From positions 124,001 to 188,000 of the forward strand of contig CAJQUW010010359.1 of the NCBI GenBank assembly GCA_907163375.1: a stretch of 64,000 bases of DNA, given 5' to 3'. Made by a program: the position numbers and the translations under genes. The stretch comes from Prostheceraeus crozeri (taxonomy: Eukaryota; Platyhelminthes; Polycladida; Euryleptidae). The notes beneath the pieces were generated by a model. It had not been told where the DNA came from and ran no database searches. It saw only the letters and a list, made by a program, of their open reading frames with translations. The stretch's first letter is position 1. Each line of letters starts with the position of its first letter. Below are positions 34,396-47,894 of this stretch, piece by piece.

Positions 34396-36196
34396 ATATA
34401 AAAAATGACAGACGTCTTATTGCATTGAAGAACAAATCGAAAATTTCTAAGTACATCGGTCCACAAACATACACAACCGCCATAAACATCGATCCATCAA
34501 ACAACATACATAATCGATGGATACATTATACATTTATCTGTAATACCGTTCTTTCTTTGCCCAACAAAAGCTCAAGTTCAGACCCTTTACCAACGACTAT
34601 TTTCAAGCAGTGCATCGACTTATTGTCTCCATTCCTGACCTATTTGATCAATGACTCCTTTAGTCGAGGCCTCTTCCCATCGTCACTTTCCGTTTCATGT
34701 GTTTCTCCTGTAATGAAGAAAGGTAAAAAGAAAGTTGACTTGTCCTCTTATCGTCCGATTAGTAACTTACCTACCATCTCCAAGTTGTTAGAGAGGCTTG
34801 CTCTGCAACAGCTGACGAAACATCTGTGTTCAAATGATCTATTGCCCCCGTATCAGTCAGCCTACCGAAAGCATCATTCAGCGGAGACCGTTGTGACGGA
34901 TGTCCTGAGCGACCTCCTTTCCTCCGTCGACCAGGGAGAAGTGAACCTTGTTTCCGCACTTGACATTTCAGCTGCGTTCGACACTGTCTCTCGTGACATT
35001 ATGGTGCGTCGACTCTCAACGTCATTTGGTCTTCATGGAGCTTTCCTCAGCTGGTTTCACTCATTTTTAAGCCATCGTTCCCAGCACTATGCCTTCAATG
35101 GATCCTTGACCAACCAATCTCGTGTGTTGTGTGGTGTTCCCCAAAGATCCGTGATTGAGCCGATCGCATTTCGTCTTTAACACAAGTGACATTATCCGTC
35201 TGGTGTAAGATCATGGGATGAACATTCACGTCTTAGCCGCTGACATCTTAATTCATAGTTCGTGTAAACCCGGCAATGAAAATTCCCTTGTAGCAAGGTT
35301 TTCTCAATGCATTCTAGCATGTAATGTTTGGCTCAAGTCCAACCAGCTTATTTTGAACGCTGACAAAACGAGTATCATGTGGTGTGGTTTGAAACAACGA
35401 CTAAATGACCAGCATTCCAATCCCATTCTAGTTGGTGACCACAGTTTGACTCCTGTTGGCAGCCTTCGCTACCTCGGCTTCGCTATTGATCGGGAATTGA
35501 CTCTATCCTCACACGTTACAAGAACTGTTGGCTCATGTTTCGGCGTTCTTCGCCAAATCACAGCGATTCGTTGCTCTGTGACACGCCGTGATGCAGCCTT
35601 CTTTGTATCCTCCCTTATTTTTCCTTTACTGGACTACTGTGCAGCTTCGCTTTCTGGTATACATGATTACCTGATCCAGCGCTTCCAATCTGTACTGAAT
35701 GCGGCAATTCGTCTTGTTTATGGTGTTCCGCGCTTTGCTCATGTTTCGCATCTTTTTGCGGAGCAAACTGGTTGTCTGCGCGCTCTCGAATTGACGTTCG
35801 ACTAGCCCTTCTGACGTTCAAGTGCTTGCATGATTTGGCTCCTCCCTACTTGTCCCAGCGTTTAACTTATCTTCGTGACTTACCGAACAGATCCTGTCTC
35901 CGCTCAAGTTCTTCGAACTTGTTTGTTCCGAGATTCCGACTCTCAACGGTCTGGAGAAAACATTTTGCTTCTCGCTCTGCTGTCGTATGGAATAGTCTGC
36001 CATCCGATTGCTGTTTGAGTGAATCACTAAGACACTTCAAACTAGCCGTCAAAGATTTTTATATACAGATCGGATTTTTACTTGTATGCTTTCTGTTTTA
36101 TCTCATTCATGTGTTTTTATTGTTTGTAAAAAGATCTTGAAGCTTCATGCATAACATCTTTCATAATAAAATTCGTGATCAATCAATCAATCAATT
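34396..36196 (+). mobile_element. L2/CR1-type non-LTR retrotransposon, 5'-truncated
   Basis: The RT part and C-terminal domain of a single-strand-copy retrotransposon end in a short 3' region with AATAAAATTCGTGATCAATC and ATCA repeats at 36176-36196, a 3' tail typical of this group. The endonuclease and first ORF are missing. Confidence 0.85.
34425..36140 (+). pseudogene. L2/CR1-like reverse transcriptase, broken
   Basis: Three frames cover one protein. 34425-35180 holds the fingers and first catalytic block: SSYRPISNLPTISKLLERL, LPPYQSAYRKHHSAE, VSALDISAAFDTV and CGVPQ. 35218-35805 continues after a frame change. The catalytic YADD box is degraded to LAADIL here, so the enzyme is dead. KSNQLILNADKTSIMW and LRYLGFAID follow. 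35772-36140 holds the C-terminal tail (ALLTFKCLHDLAPPYLS, AVVWNSLPSD). The motif set (YRPISNLP, APPYLS) is that of L2/CR1 elements. Confidence 0.88.
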
Positions 36197-37437
36197 AGAA
36201 AAGTGTACTAAACCCACTACAGGAGAGATGTTAATATGACGGAATATTTGTGTATATTTATGGCAATGTATCTGATTCATTTAATTGGTCGAATGTCAGA
36301 TATATATTCTGATAATATTGAACTGAAAATTGAAAGAAAGATATGTTTGTTGAATATATATATATCTATGAAAGCAATAACTTTATGATTATTTATAACT
36401 TCGCCAATGACCCTGGCCCACTCCTAATCAGCAGTATTCTCGAGTTACAAAACATGGTAGCCAAGTCTTGCCTGAAAACACCACGCAATAAACTGTTTTA
36501 CTAATGTTTGAACATGTTAGAAGCGCTCTCAAAAATGAAACTGGGAAGATGTTTGATTCAAGTTTGGTTCCTATTGAGGTGATATTGACGCAGTTACGGC
36601 TGCTGGTTTAAAGGCACCGCACAGAATTAAATATTTTGTTTATCTGCTTCGGTTTGCTAGAAGTTTGATTAATACGAAACTGACGGCACATCGAGGAACC
36701 CATTAAGTGGGCAAAAAGGAATTCCTAATACCTTACAGAGATAGGAAAAAAAGTCGTGCGTCGTTTGCGGATTAATGTGAGTTCCAGCAAAGTGCTTCGA
36801 TTGCTAAAATTCCTTTAGATTCGAAGACTTCAGATCATTGCCCACAAGTTTTCTACATAATGTTGGCCCTTCCGATCATTATTAAAGAAAGTAGCAGGCG
36901 TACGAAAATTAGTTCACTTGATGTTTTCACATCCTCTCATCGGCATTGCTCACTGTATATTGCATACGCTGAATCGAAGCCAGGCATCGATGTGTGTTTT
37001 GGTGTGTGCGAAGTGATATCACATCACGCACGCATCTCTCACTGGCTCTGGTGTACTCTGCTGACAGCTTATTGTTTGCCATTTCCAATAGCAAGCGATA
37101 CATGAATTATCCATTCGAGAAGGAGCAAGTTGTGTGATGTGATGTGCCATTTCGATATTAAGGCTACATACAACTCGTCCTTTCCAGGAAACCGAAGTGC
37201 GCGCAGATGAATCCAATTCTGTGGCACCGCATGTCGCGAAAAAAATTAGCTGTAGACTTGGTGAAAGCATGTGTTGATTGTGTGAGGTGTTTCTTAGGCC
37301 AGAATTGCCCGTTGGCCGTTGTGTTTTGAAACGGAGGGAATGACTGAATGATGTTTGAACTAGAGAATAATACTTGGATATCGGTAGATTTATTATTTAT
37401 TATTGGGAACTTATTTTCCTTAATAAATCAGTTGTAT
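36197..37437. other. No gene seen
   Basis: AT-rich with a short (AT)n run near 36354-36366. The open frames at 36860-37270 are short, overlapping on both strands, and show no motif. Confidence 0.45.
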
Positions 37438-38384
37438 CGGCGCTTCGAAGCATGAAGGAAAGCTCCTGGACCGTTTGGCGGAGGTTGTTTTTGTGGAGCT
37501 AGCGCCAATCTTTCAGATAGCTGGGGAAATCAAGGAAATTCCTACAGCTTGGAAGAAAAGCCTGATGATCGCATCTTATAAGGATAAAGGGGACTCACTA
37601 AGCTGTGGATCGTGCAGAGTCACTGGGCTTCTGGAGAATGGATTCTGATTATTTGAAAAAGTTCTCGAAGGGAGATTTAAAAAGGTTGTGTAAGTAGATG
37701 CACGCCAATTTGGGTTCTCGACGGTGACGATCTGGTACGGACGGCTGAGACTAAAAGTGAAGCAAGAGAGCTTTTCAGCAGATGGAAGACTGGTCTTGAA
37801 CTACGTGGTCTCAAAGTGTGCATGGATAAGACAAAGATTGTGGTTACTGGAAGGAAGGTGCAAAATGCGAATACGTGAGTTCTGCTATTTGGGTGATGTG
37901 CTAGATATCTTATCAGCCTTTTATGCAATAAAGATATTCCAATAAAATGTAGAGTTCAAGTATACAAATCGTGTGTGCGATCAGTTCTGCTATGCGGGGC
38001 GAAACATGGCCATTGACTCAGCAACAAAGAAGCCGACTTGAAGTGTGCGATCAGAAATGCTTCTCTACATTATGAGGATAAAATGCCGAGACCAATGAGG
38101 AGGGAATGAAAATGTTCGGACTGACACACCTGAAGAACCGGATTTGAGAGTGAAGACGGCGATGATTTGACAATGTCAAGATAGAGGACGAGAAAGTCAT
38201 CGGTAGAGTGGAATCCATGATGATGGAGGAAAAGCGTCCAATTGGAAGACCAAAGAAGACATGGCGTAGCTACTTTCAAGACGACCTGGATGCCCTTAGC
38301 ATCAGCAAGCATTTTGCCCAAGATCCAATAGAACAAGCCATCAAACTCCGCCCAGCCTCAAGTGATGGTACAAGAAGGACGTAA
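37438..38384 (+). pseudogene. Non-LTR reverse transcriptase remnant, heavily deleted
   Basis: Pieces in different plus-strand frames: KAPGP near 37465, a GLELRGLKVCMDKTKIVVTG block near 37790-37855 (the region after the catalytic box, with the K-x-x-KT-K motif), then a C-terminal tail near 38215-38330 (EEKRPIGRPKKTWRSYFQDD). The catalytic box itself is lost in a deletion between about 37640 and 37730. The GRPKKTW motif is typical of the end of some metazoan non-LTR ORFs. Confidence 0.75.
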
Positions 38385-40964
38385 AACGACACGTGAAGTG
38401 AACTGAAGTAAGTCAGTTGCAAATAATGTAATAACGTTCTCCTGTAGTGGGTTATTTAGTATGCCCTATACAATCTTGCCGTTTATATCAGCTACGGTTT
38501 TTGATCTAAAGATGTCCATTAGTAAGATTAGGGGTTCGGTGCATTTTAGTAATTTTTATTTGAGCCTTCGGTGTATTTTAAGAGACGCATGTATTTCTTT
38601 ATTTCTTGATAGCCTATTGCTTATGCCGCTACGTGTCTTGAAACATGCTAAAGACTTCTTTCTGCACCCAGTTTGCAACACGACATCCGTCATGCACGTT
38701 TGCGGTTACAGTATTCCGGATCTGGCTTGCTACTCTGTCATCCGTAGTTTCAAACTTAGTTTCATTTCTTATCTTCAGATGTCCAACTCCATTTAGGTTT
38801 CCTTTGTGGCTATGTCATTTGCTTGTGCTTTTCCTTATTCTGTCTCTTCTTATTTCTCCTAATATGCTTCGTTCTTTTACATCCATCCCAAAGGTTAATA
38901 ATGGCAGGATTCACATATCCAGTTATTGTCGGGGATTTCAATTCAATTTTACTCGAGATTGGGAACTTCACTTCCTCAACTTTCAAAATGCCTTCCTAGC
39001 GCCTTGAGTTCGTCTCCAGATTTCCATGTCTTGTCCTTCGTGGAATGACTGCAACTGAGTAATTGCAATCGGGGTATCTTGGTTATTTGTCATCATATTT
39101 GATTTTTCAGCCTATAGCTTCTCCTCTTCGTTTCAACTTATTAATCGTTTGCTGTAATTTTCCGTGTGTGTAGTAAAATGAAAGACATAGTCAATAGCAA
39201 AATCTCTGAGCGTGCGACATATGCACTTCTCCGTCGACGCACAATCCTGCATTTTCCGGTCAAAGGCATGTTCTGAATATTTCGTCAAGAATTGCCGAAG
39301 ACAGTCTGGGTGAAGGTGGGTGGCCTTGTCGAACAGTTCTTATTGGAAACTTTCTACCCGGGTTCTGTAGCTAAGTTCTGGCGGTTGCTTCGCTTATTTT
39401 CAACAGAAAATAGCCTTCAAGCCAATTGGTTGGCATATAGCCTACAAGACAACTCCTTGAAGATGTATTTTTTCAGTCGTGAACTTACTCAGCAATCAAT
39501 CTAAAGCAATAGTAGACAAATAGAGGTGACATTTCATTTCATTTGAGACATTGGACATAATGAGTTACATAAATGTTTTTTTGAATGCTGTGCTTGCAGA
39601 AAATATCCTTAATAGCATACCTTGATTCTGTAGATTTAGTAGCGGCCACCCTCGATTTGTACCGTACCCTAGAAGCTTTTGTGGCCTCGCCTACTATTCG
39701 AAGAAACACGTTGGACCGGTTAAACACATTTCTCTATTTTTATTAGAAATACTTTTCGAAAAATGGAATTATCTTTTAAAAATAGCTTGGGCACAAATTG
39801 GTTAAGATTGTTCAAACATCTTGCATATAGGCCTATAGTCCCACAGGGTTTTCATGTTGACTATGCCGATTATCAAGGACTAAGCTCACCAGCAATACCT
39901 AGATGCTGTCGAAAGGAACTATTTATTGCAATCCATGATAACTACATTTGAAATATGACTAAGAAATTCAATGCAGCTGCTCAAAGTGATCACCTTGCAG
40001 CATTTCCAAGATTCCACACAAATTGCAGCAATTGAAAAATGAGGTGTAGCCCTTTTCGATGACTTCAGTTTATCAGCTTCGTAGCAATTTTTCCAATTGG
40101 ATTTTTGTGCGAGTAGGTCTTTCGTCACTGACCGTCAGTCGTTGCGTTCAATCGCCTGTTGGTGTTAGTATAATTGATTCCCTTCATCTCATTGGCTGTG
40201 AACATGCAAGTTATAAACTGGTGCTCATAATTTCATGTTTTTGACTATTACTGTACTGAAAAATTTGTTTCCATGAATAACTGTGGCAGCAAATTGCATA
40301 GTTCATAATACTTTGTACAGTCCTCAAAATAATGTATGTAATTAATATGCAATCTGCATGTTCACATATTTCTGAACATGAATTATTATTACATGTGTGC
40401 ATATTTTTTATGCACATATTTTTCACGTGTGTAATTTTCGTATTGAATATTGATTGCATTATTATGCGATATTCTCGAAAATACATGTAATGCCCGAAAT
40501 TCCTTTTTTTACAAATTTACGAAAATTTGGCGACGCAAAATTTTCACGGTTGGCAGTATTTTAAAAATGAAGCTGAATTTGCAATAAATGTTTCACTTCG
40601 CTTTAGCGGAACACATTTTCTATAGATTATATTGGTGAATAATTTTCTAATTTACAATTGCAATGCTACTGAAACCATGGGATTAATCAGTTCTTAAAAG
40701 AACTCAATGGAGCTTTCTCGTGGCAACGAATTAAAATTAATCAGCTTTGTCCCAATTTCTGGTAAAAGTGGAAATCTGAAGATTTGTAGCACTACTCATT
40801 CTTACTGTTAATATACTAATACCATAGGTTGCTAACACTGCCGCATACACTAATCTACTTCACCGACTACAGATGCTGGTAGTGGAAACAAAATAGGACA
40901 ATGGTCACCATAGGTTAAGGAAATTAAAAATGGATATTGTTAAGTAACAAGAAACCGATGGATA
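38385..40964. other. 2.6-kb non-coding stretch
   Basis: No supported gene. The cluster of small palindromes at 40355-40410 (CATGTTCA…TGAACATG and TGTGCATA…TATGCACA) is the only structure noticed. Confidence 0.4.
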
Positions 40965-41190
40965 GGAAATGGAAAAGTGGAGGTGAAACATAGAACTACA
41001 ATGATGCTACTACACCGATTACAAGTGAACTAATGCTACACTATCTCTGAGACTACACATGGTGGATAATGGTAATAGTGGACAAGTGGAAAGTGGATAA
41101 TGGAGGTAAACAATAGAACTACAATGACACTCTACTACACCGAAAGCAATCGAACTGCACTATACCCTAGACTACTCATGGAAAATACTA
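40965..41190 (+). repeat. Imperfect two-copy tandem repeat, about 115-bp unit
   Basis: Both copies contain GGAGGT-AAACA-TAGAACTACAATGA, CTACTACACCGA and GAACT…CTACACTA/CTGCACTATA segments in the same order. A weaker third copy may begin near 40855. Confidence 0.65.
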
Positions 41191-42221
41191 TTTCTTCACT
41201 TGAATTTGTAATCGCCAGTTTCTTAATCCGCCTGTAATACTTCATGCAATCTAACATTTCTTCATTTGTCGTCATCCACAATGACATGATTAGAATTACA
41301 ATACTTCGACCACTACTTCAGCTATCGATTTAGGGATATAAAAAAATAATAGTGAAGTTCGTCAATCATCAACAGGTACTCGTCTAGTTGTGTTTCGACC
41401 CCTAACCTGACACTGAAACCCAGACGAGCGGGGTCCCACACATAGTGGCTGACAAAATACTGAAAAGGTAATGATGTGTCTTGAAAAATTTGTCAAAAAG
41501 ATAAGTCAGACATCATTCAAATGTTACGTTCCCACATGTAAACTCATCCTGACATTATATTCATCCCATCAATAAATACATTTTGCTTTTTGCGATCCGC
41601 ACATGTAAACAAATCATGTACATCAACATGTGCCTTTTTCGATTCCCGCAAGTAAACAGATCCTGTTCATCCTCGATTCCTACAAATATGTAATCGTTGT
41701 GTGGTAAATGTGAAATCCGCCTTTACACAAACCTCGCCTCATTCGAGACTTAACAATGGGAGCTCTCACATCTCCCTTACGCCACGCTAAGCGCTCTGCA
41801 TTCGCTCTTCACGGCCCCCTCCCCATTAGTGATTACTACATTACAGTGCACTACGGATAAGCGACATTTCCTCACGATTATCCGAAATTCCCTCTATAAA
41901 GCGAAGCGACTTAAGCCCACTTATGCCAAGTACCGTATTGGAAATGTCTCCTGACTTCCCTCACTTAAGCGGAAATCCCGTCTATTCATCTACCTTACCA
42001 GAAACGTTGAAGGGCAGCTTATGCATCGAGGAAAGGAGTTTTCTCTACGATTTCGTCATCAAAATTCGTATCAAGAAATTACTGCAATTTTTCAATGGAA
42101 TTCAATGCTAATGCCGCAATTAAGTTCGCATTTTATTTGTCCATAATTTGGTCCCTTATTTTTGGGTTGCCATCCGAAATGTCCCAATCCTTTTACCGGT
42201 CGAGGTCCTCATTATTGGTAT
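41191..42221. other. No gene seen
   Basis: Three loose repeats of an (A)CATGTAAAC-(A/T)CATCCTG-like word occur at about 41535, 41607 and 41650. No ORF supported. Confidence 0.35.
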
Positions 42222-42345
42222 TAGGGCGGCGACCGAGCCCGGGAATCCCGGGCGGTCCGGCAATTTTGCTGTGGCCCGGGAATCGCCCTTAAATTTTAGC
42301 GAAATAGTCAATTAGCCCTTAAATAGCCCGGGAATGCCATTTTGT
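42222..42345 (+). repeat. GC-rich terminal repeat, left end
   Basis: Starts TAGGGCGGCGACC and contains GCCCGGGAAT three to four times. It faces a reverse copy ending at 47950 (GGCCGCCACCCTG, preceded by AATAGCCCGGGAAT). The CAGGG-type end suggests a hAT-like transposon of about 5.7 kb, but no target duplication is visible. Confidence 0.55.
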
Positions 42346-42761
42346 GATTTTTTGCCACTATATTAAATGAGCATAATTTCTTGATTTCAGCTACTGCTAT
42401 TATGACTTTTATTGGGCCCACCATTTCTATTATATTTCTTATAATTAATAACCTGTGGGGAACGCCACATGGGTCCTTTGGAGGGATCAAATTCTTTTCA
42501 CTTATCGCTATCTTCTACTTCATCTTCCCCTCAATCAAATCATTAAATTTCATTCTGACGCAATAGACATATGCAAGCATCTTAGCGACCAGACCTGCAG
42601 ATTACGTTTTTGTCAATGTAAGCAAATGCCGCAGTTATTGCACTGCCAAACACAGTGTGGCAGACTGGCAGGATTTCTCGTGCCAGTTATAATTTTTTCG
42701 TTCTCTTCTTACATTTACAGGCGCTTTTTCATTGCCTACCATTTGAATATTACCAGCATTT

Positions 42762-45428
42762 GGGCAATTCCACGGTAAGAACGACACGGAAGGCAAATTT
42801 TAAAACGCATTATTTTCTCTCAGTGACTTGTGTCTTCTTGAAAGGATATCCGAAGCCATTAGGAATCACAAAATTTATCGCTTAGACACACCTCTTCTAC
42901 TAATAAATTCAATTTTGGAATATCTTGCTATTTTTAAGATATTAAAAATACAATCCCTTTGAATTTTTGAAACAATGTAGGCAGTGTTAGAAATGGAATT
43001 CCAAGTAGTCTATACTGCGTTATATTATTATTGATACTTCTTTGTCGAAGCTCAAACAATATTTTCTGTCAAAGATATAATGTCTTCCGATTTTTTGACA
43101 CGAGTTTGAATCTCAGCATAAATGTTCGTTCGTGACCAGATATCTACTATTTTTCTATCTTCTACTGGATCAATTTTATCTAGCGCAAATTTATGCATAT
43201 GTAAATGATGCCCTAGGCTACCGTGACCTTCGACTGAAATTTGATTATGAGGGGTTAATATTTACGACCGTCGGAAGAAAATAGATGAGTGTTCGTTCGT
43301 GACTGTGCATTATGTTCGTTCGTGACTGTGGTATTATTTTCGTTCGCAACATGACCACAACTTCACAATTATCCCATCCAGCAAACTTGAACTAGGAATA
43401 AGCTATGAAAAGACCTTTCAGGTAACAAAGAGGACAATATATCAATTCAGGAGAGCTTAAAAAATATTGAATAGGCCTATATGCAACAGGAAAATATAAA
43501 GTGTTTCATGGTCACTTCGGAGGAGATGAAAAAATATACCGATCACGACTGTCTATTGTGTAATCTACTTCCACTGGTCGAATGTCAGATTTCTGTACCC
43601 ATGCAACATCACTTGTATCAGAAATAATGTAGATTGATTGCGAGCATTCCTTGAGAAACTGCACCCCATAATCATTATCAGCTAGAGATGGATGATTCCG
43701 ATGAAGTTCTTGGTGGTACCACGACTTGTGCTGACACTACCGATGACCATATCACCGACACGAACCTCGTTGATAATGGATGGAGGAGCACAATCTGCGT
43801 AGACGATTGAGAATGGCCGTCGAACTAGTTGCTGATTGTCTTTGGCTATCCACTGATGGTCCGTCTGAACACCGGTCATCTTTGGCGCGTTCTCAATAAT
43901 ATTCTGTAACTGGTGATAGGTATAATCAATGTCACCGGACGACACGACCGTGCCTACAATTTTACTGTTGCACTCGTTGAGACAGGTAACGAACTAATGA
44001 GCACTCTGTACCTGGTAACGTCTCGAGCGAACACAGTCCCAAACCATCCGTTTTGCAGAACCTCCGACTCCGTCAACACACCCTTTACCATGAGCCGTCG
44101 CAAAGAAGTTCCAGCTAATCTGCAGACCATACTTCCTCGCAAAAGGATTCAGCAGCATGGTAGTGTACCGGTTCTTGAATTGGGATGCAGGTCCGTCACT
44201 CCAGAAGATCAGTTCTTGCACTTCCGATGTGACAATTGATTCAATGATTGTCTGCAGATAATGAGACACTGATCGTTTTGAGTGATCCAGATCGTCACTG
44301 ACCCTCACACGGCAGCTAGGGCAGTCGTTGAACTTGAATACGCAGATAATAAACAAAGACAACTGTTTCTGCTTCCAGTGGGCGCTCTGAACCTCATCCT
44401 GGAAGGGACATGTTGCATTTTCACTGAAGTCAAAGTGAACCAGTATGCGTTCTGAGGATGCCAGCTCTTTGTCCTTGCGGTACATTGCTTGGTGATTTCT
44501 TTTCAGTAGTTGATGCAGCTGGAACTGTGGCAGTAAAGCTTGGAATGCCTCACTCACTTCCATTGCTGACATAATTGTGTCGTGGCAAGCAATAGTCTCG
44601 CCAGAGAAGCCTTTCTGCCATCTCTTGACTGTAACAGTCAAATCCACATCCTGGTCGATCGCGTTCTCCGATATTCGTTGACCATTGGCACACTCGTCGC
44701 ATGTGTTCTTCAGGCAATCTGGCTTAGCATCAGGACACAGTGCATTGTCAACAATCCAATTAGAATGATAACACGGTAATGTCGTCAATCCCGCAGATGA
44801 GGCTGCATTTAGCAAGCACGTAAAGTTTTCATGAAGCACACAGCAGCAAACGTTCGTGAATGAACTTGTATGCCAAAAAAACGACGAATGCCAATAGATA
44901 TTCGATGCCCAACACGAAGCAAATGTTCCGAAATGATTTATTAACTTTATCTTTATACAAAGGAACGCATGGAGCGCGTTTGTGACTGATTTCTTTTTCG
45001 AATATGTTTTCTGATGAAGTTGGACAAAATGTTCGTTCGTGACCGCACTTCTCGAAACTTATGAACTGCTAGTAATCAAACGTTTCTAGATTTCTTTTCA
45101 GCATTTAAGTCGATCAAATAGCATACTAGTCTATTCAATCAGAGCAAATTTCGTGATGAAGAATCCAGAGCTTTGGAGGTTATTAACGTTTACATTTTTT
45201 TCGAAAAAGTCGTGTCGTTCTGTGTTCGTTCGTGACCACTCAAACTATTGTATTTTAAACCATCAAATACACATTTTTTCATCGGTTTGGCTAGTGTTTC
45301 ATAAACAGTGAATATTGCAGCCAATTCAAATTAAGTATGATTATCACCGGTTCAATAGGTTAGAAATGACAATCAGAAATGTAACAATAAATCCTGCAAA
45401 GTTCGTTCGTGACTGCGTGGAATTGCCC
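42762..45428 (-). mobile_element. 2.67-kb DNA transposon of unrecognised superfamily
   Basis: Perfect 13-bp inverted ends GGGCAATTCCACG (42762-42774 and 45416-45428) are flanked by ATTT on both sides (42758-42761, 45429-45432), a possible 4-bp target duplication. Inside both ends is the word GTTCGTTCGTGAC: left at 43124, 43291, 43314 and a variant near 43338; right at 45031, 45224 and 45401, with shorter variants at 44851 and 44974. All are on the plus strand. The central minus-strand ORF is a DDE-like protein. Such repeats are expected to be transposase-binding sites. Confidence 0.82.
43682..44863 (-). pseudogene. DDE-like transposase with one in-frame stop
   Basis: The frame is open from 45058 to 43994, then continues in the same frame after a single TAG (43994-43996) to 43682. 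Protein similarity seems to begin near the CCCVLHENF block at about 44850. Numbered from L at 44836, features are a Cys-rich segment (CPDAKPDCLKNTCDEC), HFDFSENATC (D137), FWSDGPASQFKN (D215) and HGKGCVDGVGG (D256), a spacing suggestive of an RNase H-fold catalytic triad. There is no ATG near the start, so an upstream exon or a lost start is likely. I recall related uncharacterised proteins in invertebrate genomes but cannot name the superfamily. Confidence 0.65.
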
Positions 45429-47894
45429 ATTTACATTTATGTTTTACTCTTATTTTTCACATTGGTTTTACTTACTGAATAGTGCGATTTGTTAATTATT
45501 AACTGTGTTTCGCCTAAGGTTAGCCCTTGCTAATTTGATTTCGAATATTAATTGAAATAACCAATAGGATTGCACATCTGGAATTTGTTTCGATTCATGT
45601 GACTGTAAATGATATTTGTGAGGCAATGGTTATGTCGTTGCCGCGTCGCTTATAATGAAATCGCTAATGATGAAGCTCTGCAAATAAGTAATGTTGCATC
45701 TTACAAAAACAATGTGTGGCTATGCACGTCGGAGTCGATGGATTGACTAAACTAATTCGTATATGCAAGTATAAACTCGCAAAAAATCGTTTTTGTTTTT
45801 TTTTTGTTTCTTAACGAGCTTACATGCAATTTCGTAACAGACCCGTAGTATGGCAAATTGGCACATCATCCAGCCTCTAATGATGTAATTAAAGTTACGA
45901 GTTTTAGACACTAAAAATGTCATATCTACATCGTCGTCTATCTTCACATTACAAATTTCATAGTTTTAAGATATTCTGCAAGTGCAGAACCTTCTGAGCA
46001 ATAATAGCTTAATTTAACACTGTAGGATACTTATACGCTTTCACCCACACCAAGATGTGAAAGGGTATCAGTCCAAAATCATGCCATAAAATTCTACCAA
46101 CGCTGCCTTGACAAAAAAGTGCATCAGAGTTTTCGTTGGTATTTTGAATATAAGTCTGGCTAAGCTAAGTGATGAGTTAGAGAACCTCACATTAAGTCGC
46201 GACAAGAAGTCCACCTAAACCAATGGAACTTATGTGTAGACCACCGCTTCCAAATATCGGGGTCGCTAGTATATGGAAGCAACCATCTAGAGCTTCTTCT
46301 AGCGGTAGAGATTTTGTTCTCATCCCCAGTCACGACTATACCAGAAACGCGAAAAATAAATCAACAGATACCGTTCTAAGCATCAAAGCAAGCAAATTTT
46401 GCTGGCCTATGCCATATGCCCAGAAAAATAAGGCCTAGCTATTTAATACCTGGATATATGTGCTTGACCGGTTAACCGTGATATACACGTATGCATTTCT
46501 TAACACGTCGCATTGCTAATTGACGGTCAAATGAAATATTTGAAGAGTGCGGGATTGGCTGATAGTCCATTAAACATTTGACGACATTTACATAAGTAAG
46601 CCTATATATTGTTTTTGAAAGTAATCAGAACCATGAACGTTTCTTGAATAAATTTGGGTCTGCACATTTAGCCGGTTGGCTATTTTTTAAACAAGCACAG
46701 ACGATCACGCCTTTATTCAGTGGTTTGTAGCCTGTGAGCTATTTATGAAATCTGAATGATTTTACAACGATAGGTTATTTTCGTACCTTCTAATAATCAC
46801 AGAATATTTCATTTTCATCGACTGATTCATATAATTTTTGCTTTTAGCAATTTTTTCAGACGTCAACTTTCAGACATGTAAGGCTGAAGTTGCAAATTGC
46901 CTCTTGAGACGTGATATTTTCAAAAGATATGCATTATCAATTCATTGTATTGACTTTTTAATTTTTTGGTCACGTTGTGAATATTATTTCAATAAGCAAC
47001 TAGAAGCTCACGGAATTAATTATACAATGTGATGAAGAAGAAGAGAGTTGAATAATTTGATTAGGAGGAATACAAAGTCACATTCGATTGAAATTAAACC
47101 AGATAAAGAAGCTTATTAACATTACTACGTTGCATTGCATTTGATGAATCAAGAAAGATTGAGACCTTGATTTTCGAGCAATATACTTGACTCTGCTAGA
47201 AACATCAGACACAAATGTCACGACTGGCGGTTACCATGCGCCCATTGTTTCTACATAAGCTGATAAAAAGAGTATGATAATTAGGAAATCTTTTAGCGCT
47301 TACGGTCTTCCTCCATTGTGGCAGTTTTCCTGGTTGCTCTTGTCGATACTTCTTGATCAGTTGGTGTCATCGTGCCTTTGTATTAACATGTGCTTTCATG
47401 GTTTTCTATCAAGGCATGAATACGCTGTAGTTCAAAATGCCGTGTTCCAAAATGTAATTGCTTCAACTAAACATACTTGAAAATTGAAGCCTGAGTACAA
47501 CTAAATAGAAATACGGCTAAATACAACTTCATAGAATTTTATGAATCAGATGATGACAAGGCAGTTTTTTTGATCGTCAGAAAGTTCAGGAAGTGAATTT
47601 TCCTGTCGATATGAAATCATTTAGATCCCGTAAGTAGTTCACTGACTGCAGGCCATTTAGGAAGGTAGATGGTTTTCATCTTGAGAACCACCGCTCACAG
47701 AATTTAAAAAAAATTGAAAACTGAGGTCGATTGAGTCAAATATTGTTCACGTCAAAATTTGATGTCCAAATACAAATAGGAAATGTCACAAATTTTATGA
47801 TGAAAGTAGTTTAAAGAAGTGTCCCGATCGTTATCGAGTGGTGTAATTGGAATAACATCTGGTCAATATTAAAGAAATACCGTAGAAAATCGAT
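45429..47894. other. Non-coding right half of the 42222-47950 region
   Basis: AT-rich with scattered short frames and none with a motif. A CCCGATCGTTA word (47822) resembles the CCCGACCGTTA found at 29531 and 30378. Confidence 0.4.

Noticed and set aside
41380-41480. tRNA-like TTCGACCCC box suggesting a tRNA or SINE
   Set aside because: No matching A box or foldable cloverleaf found around it.
46223-46438. 71-residue plus-strand frame
   Set aside because: No motif, no splice or transcript signals, and within normal random ORF length.
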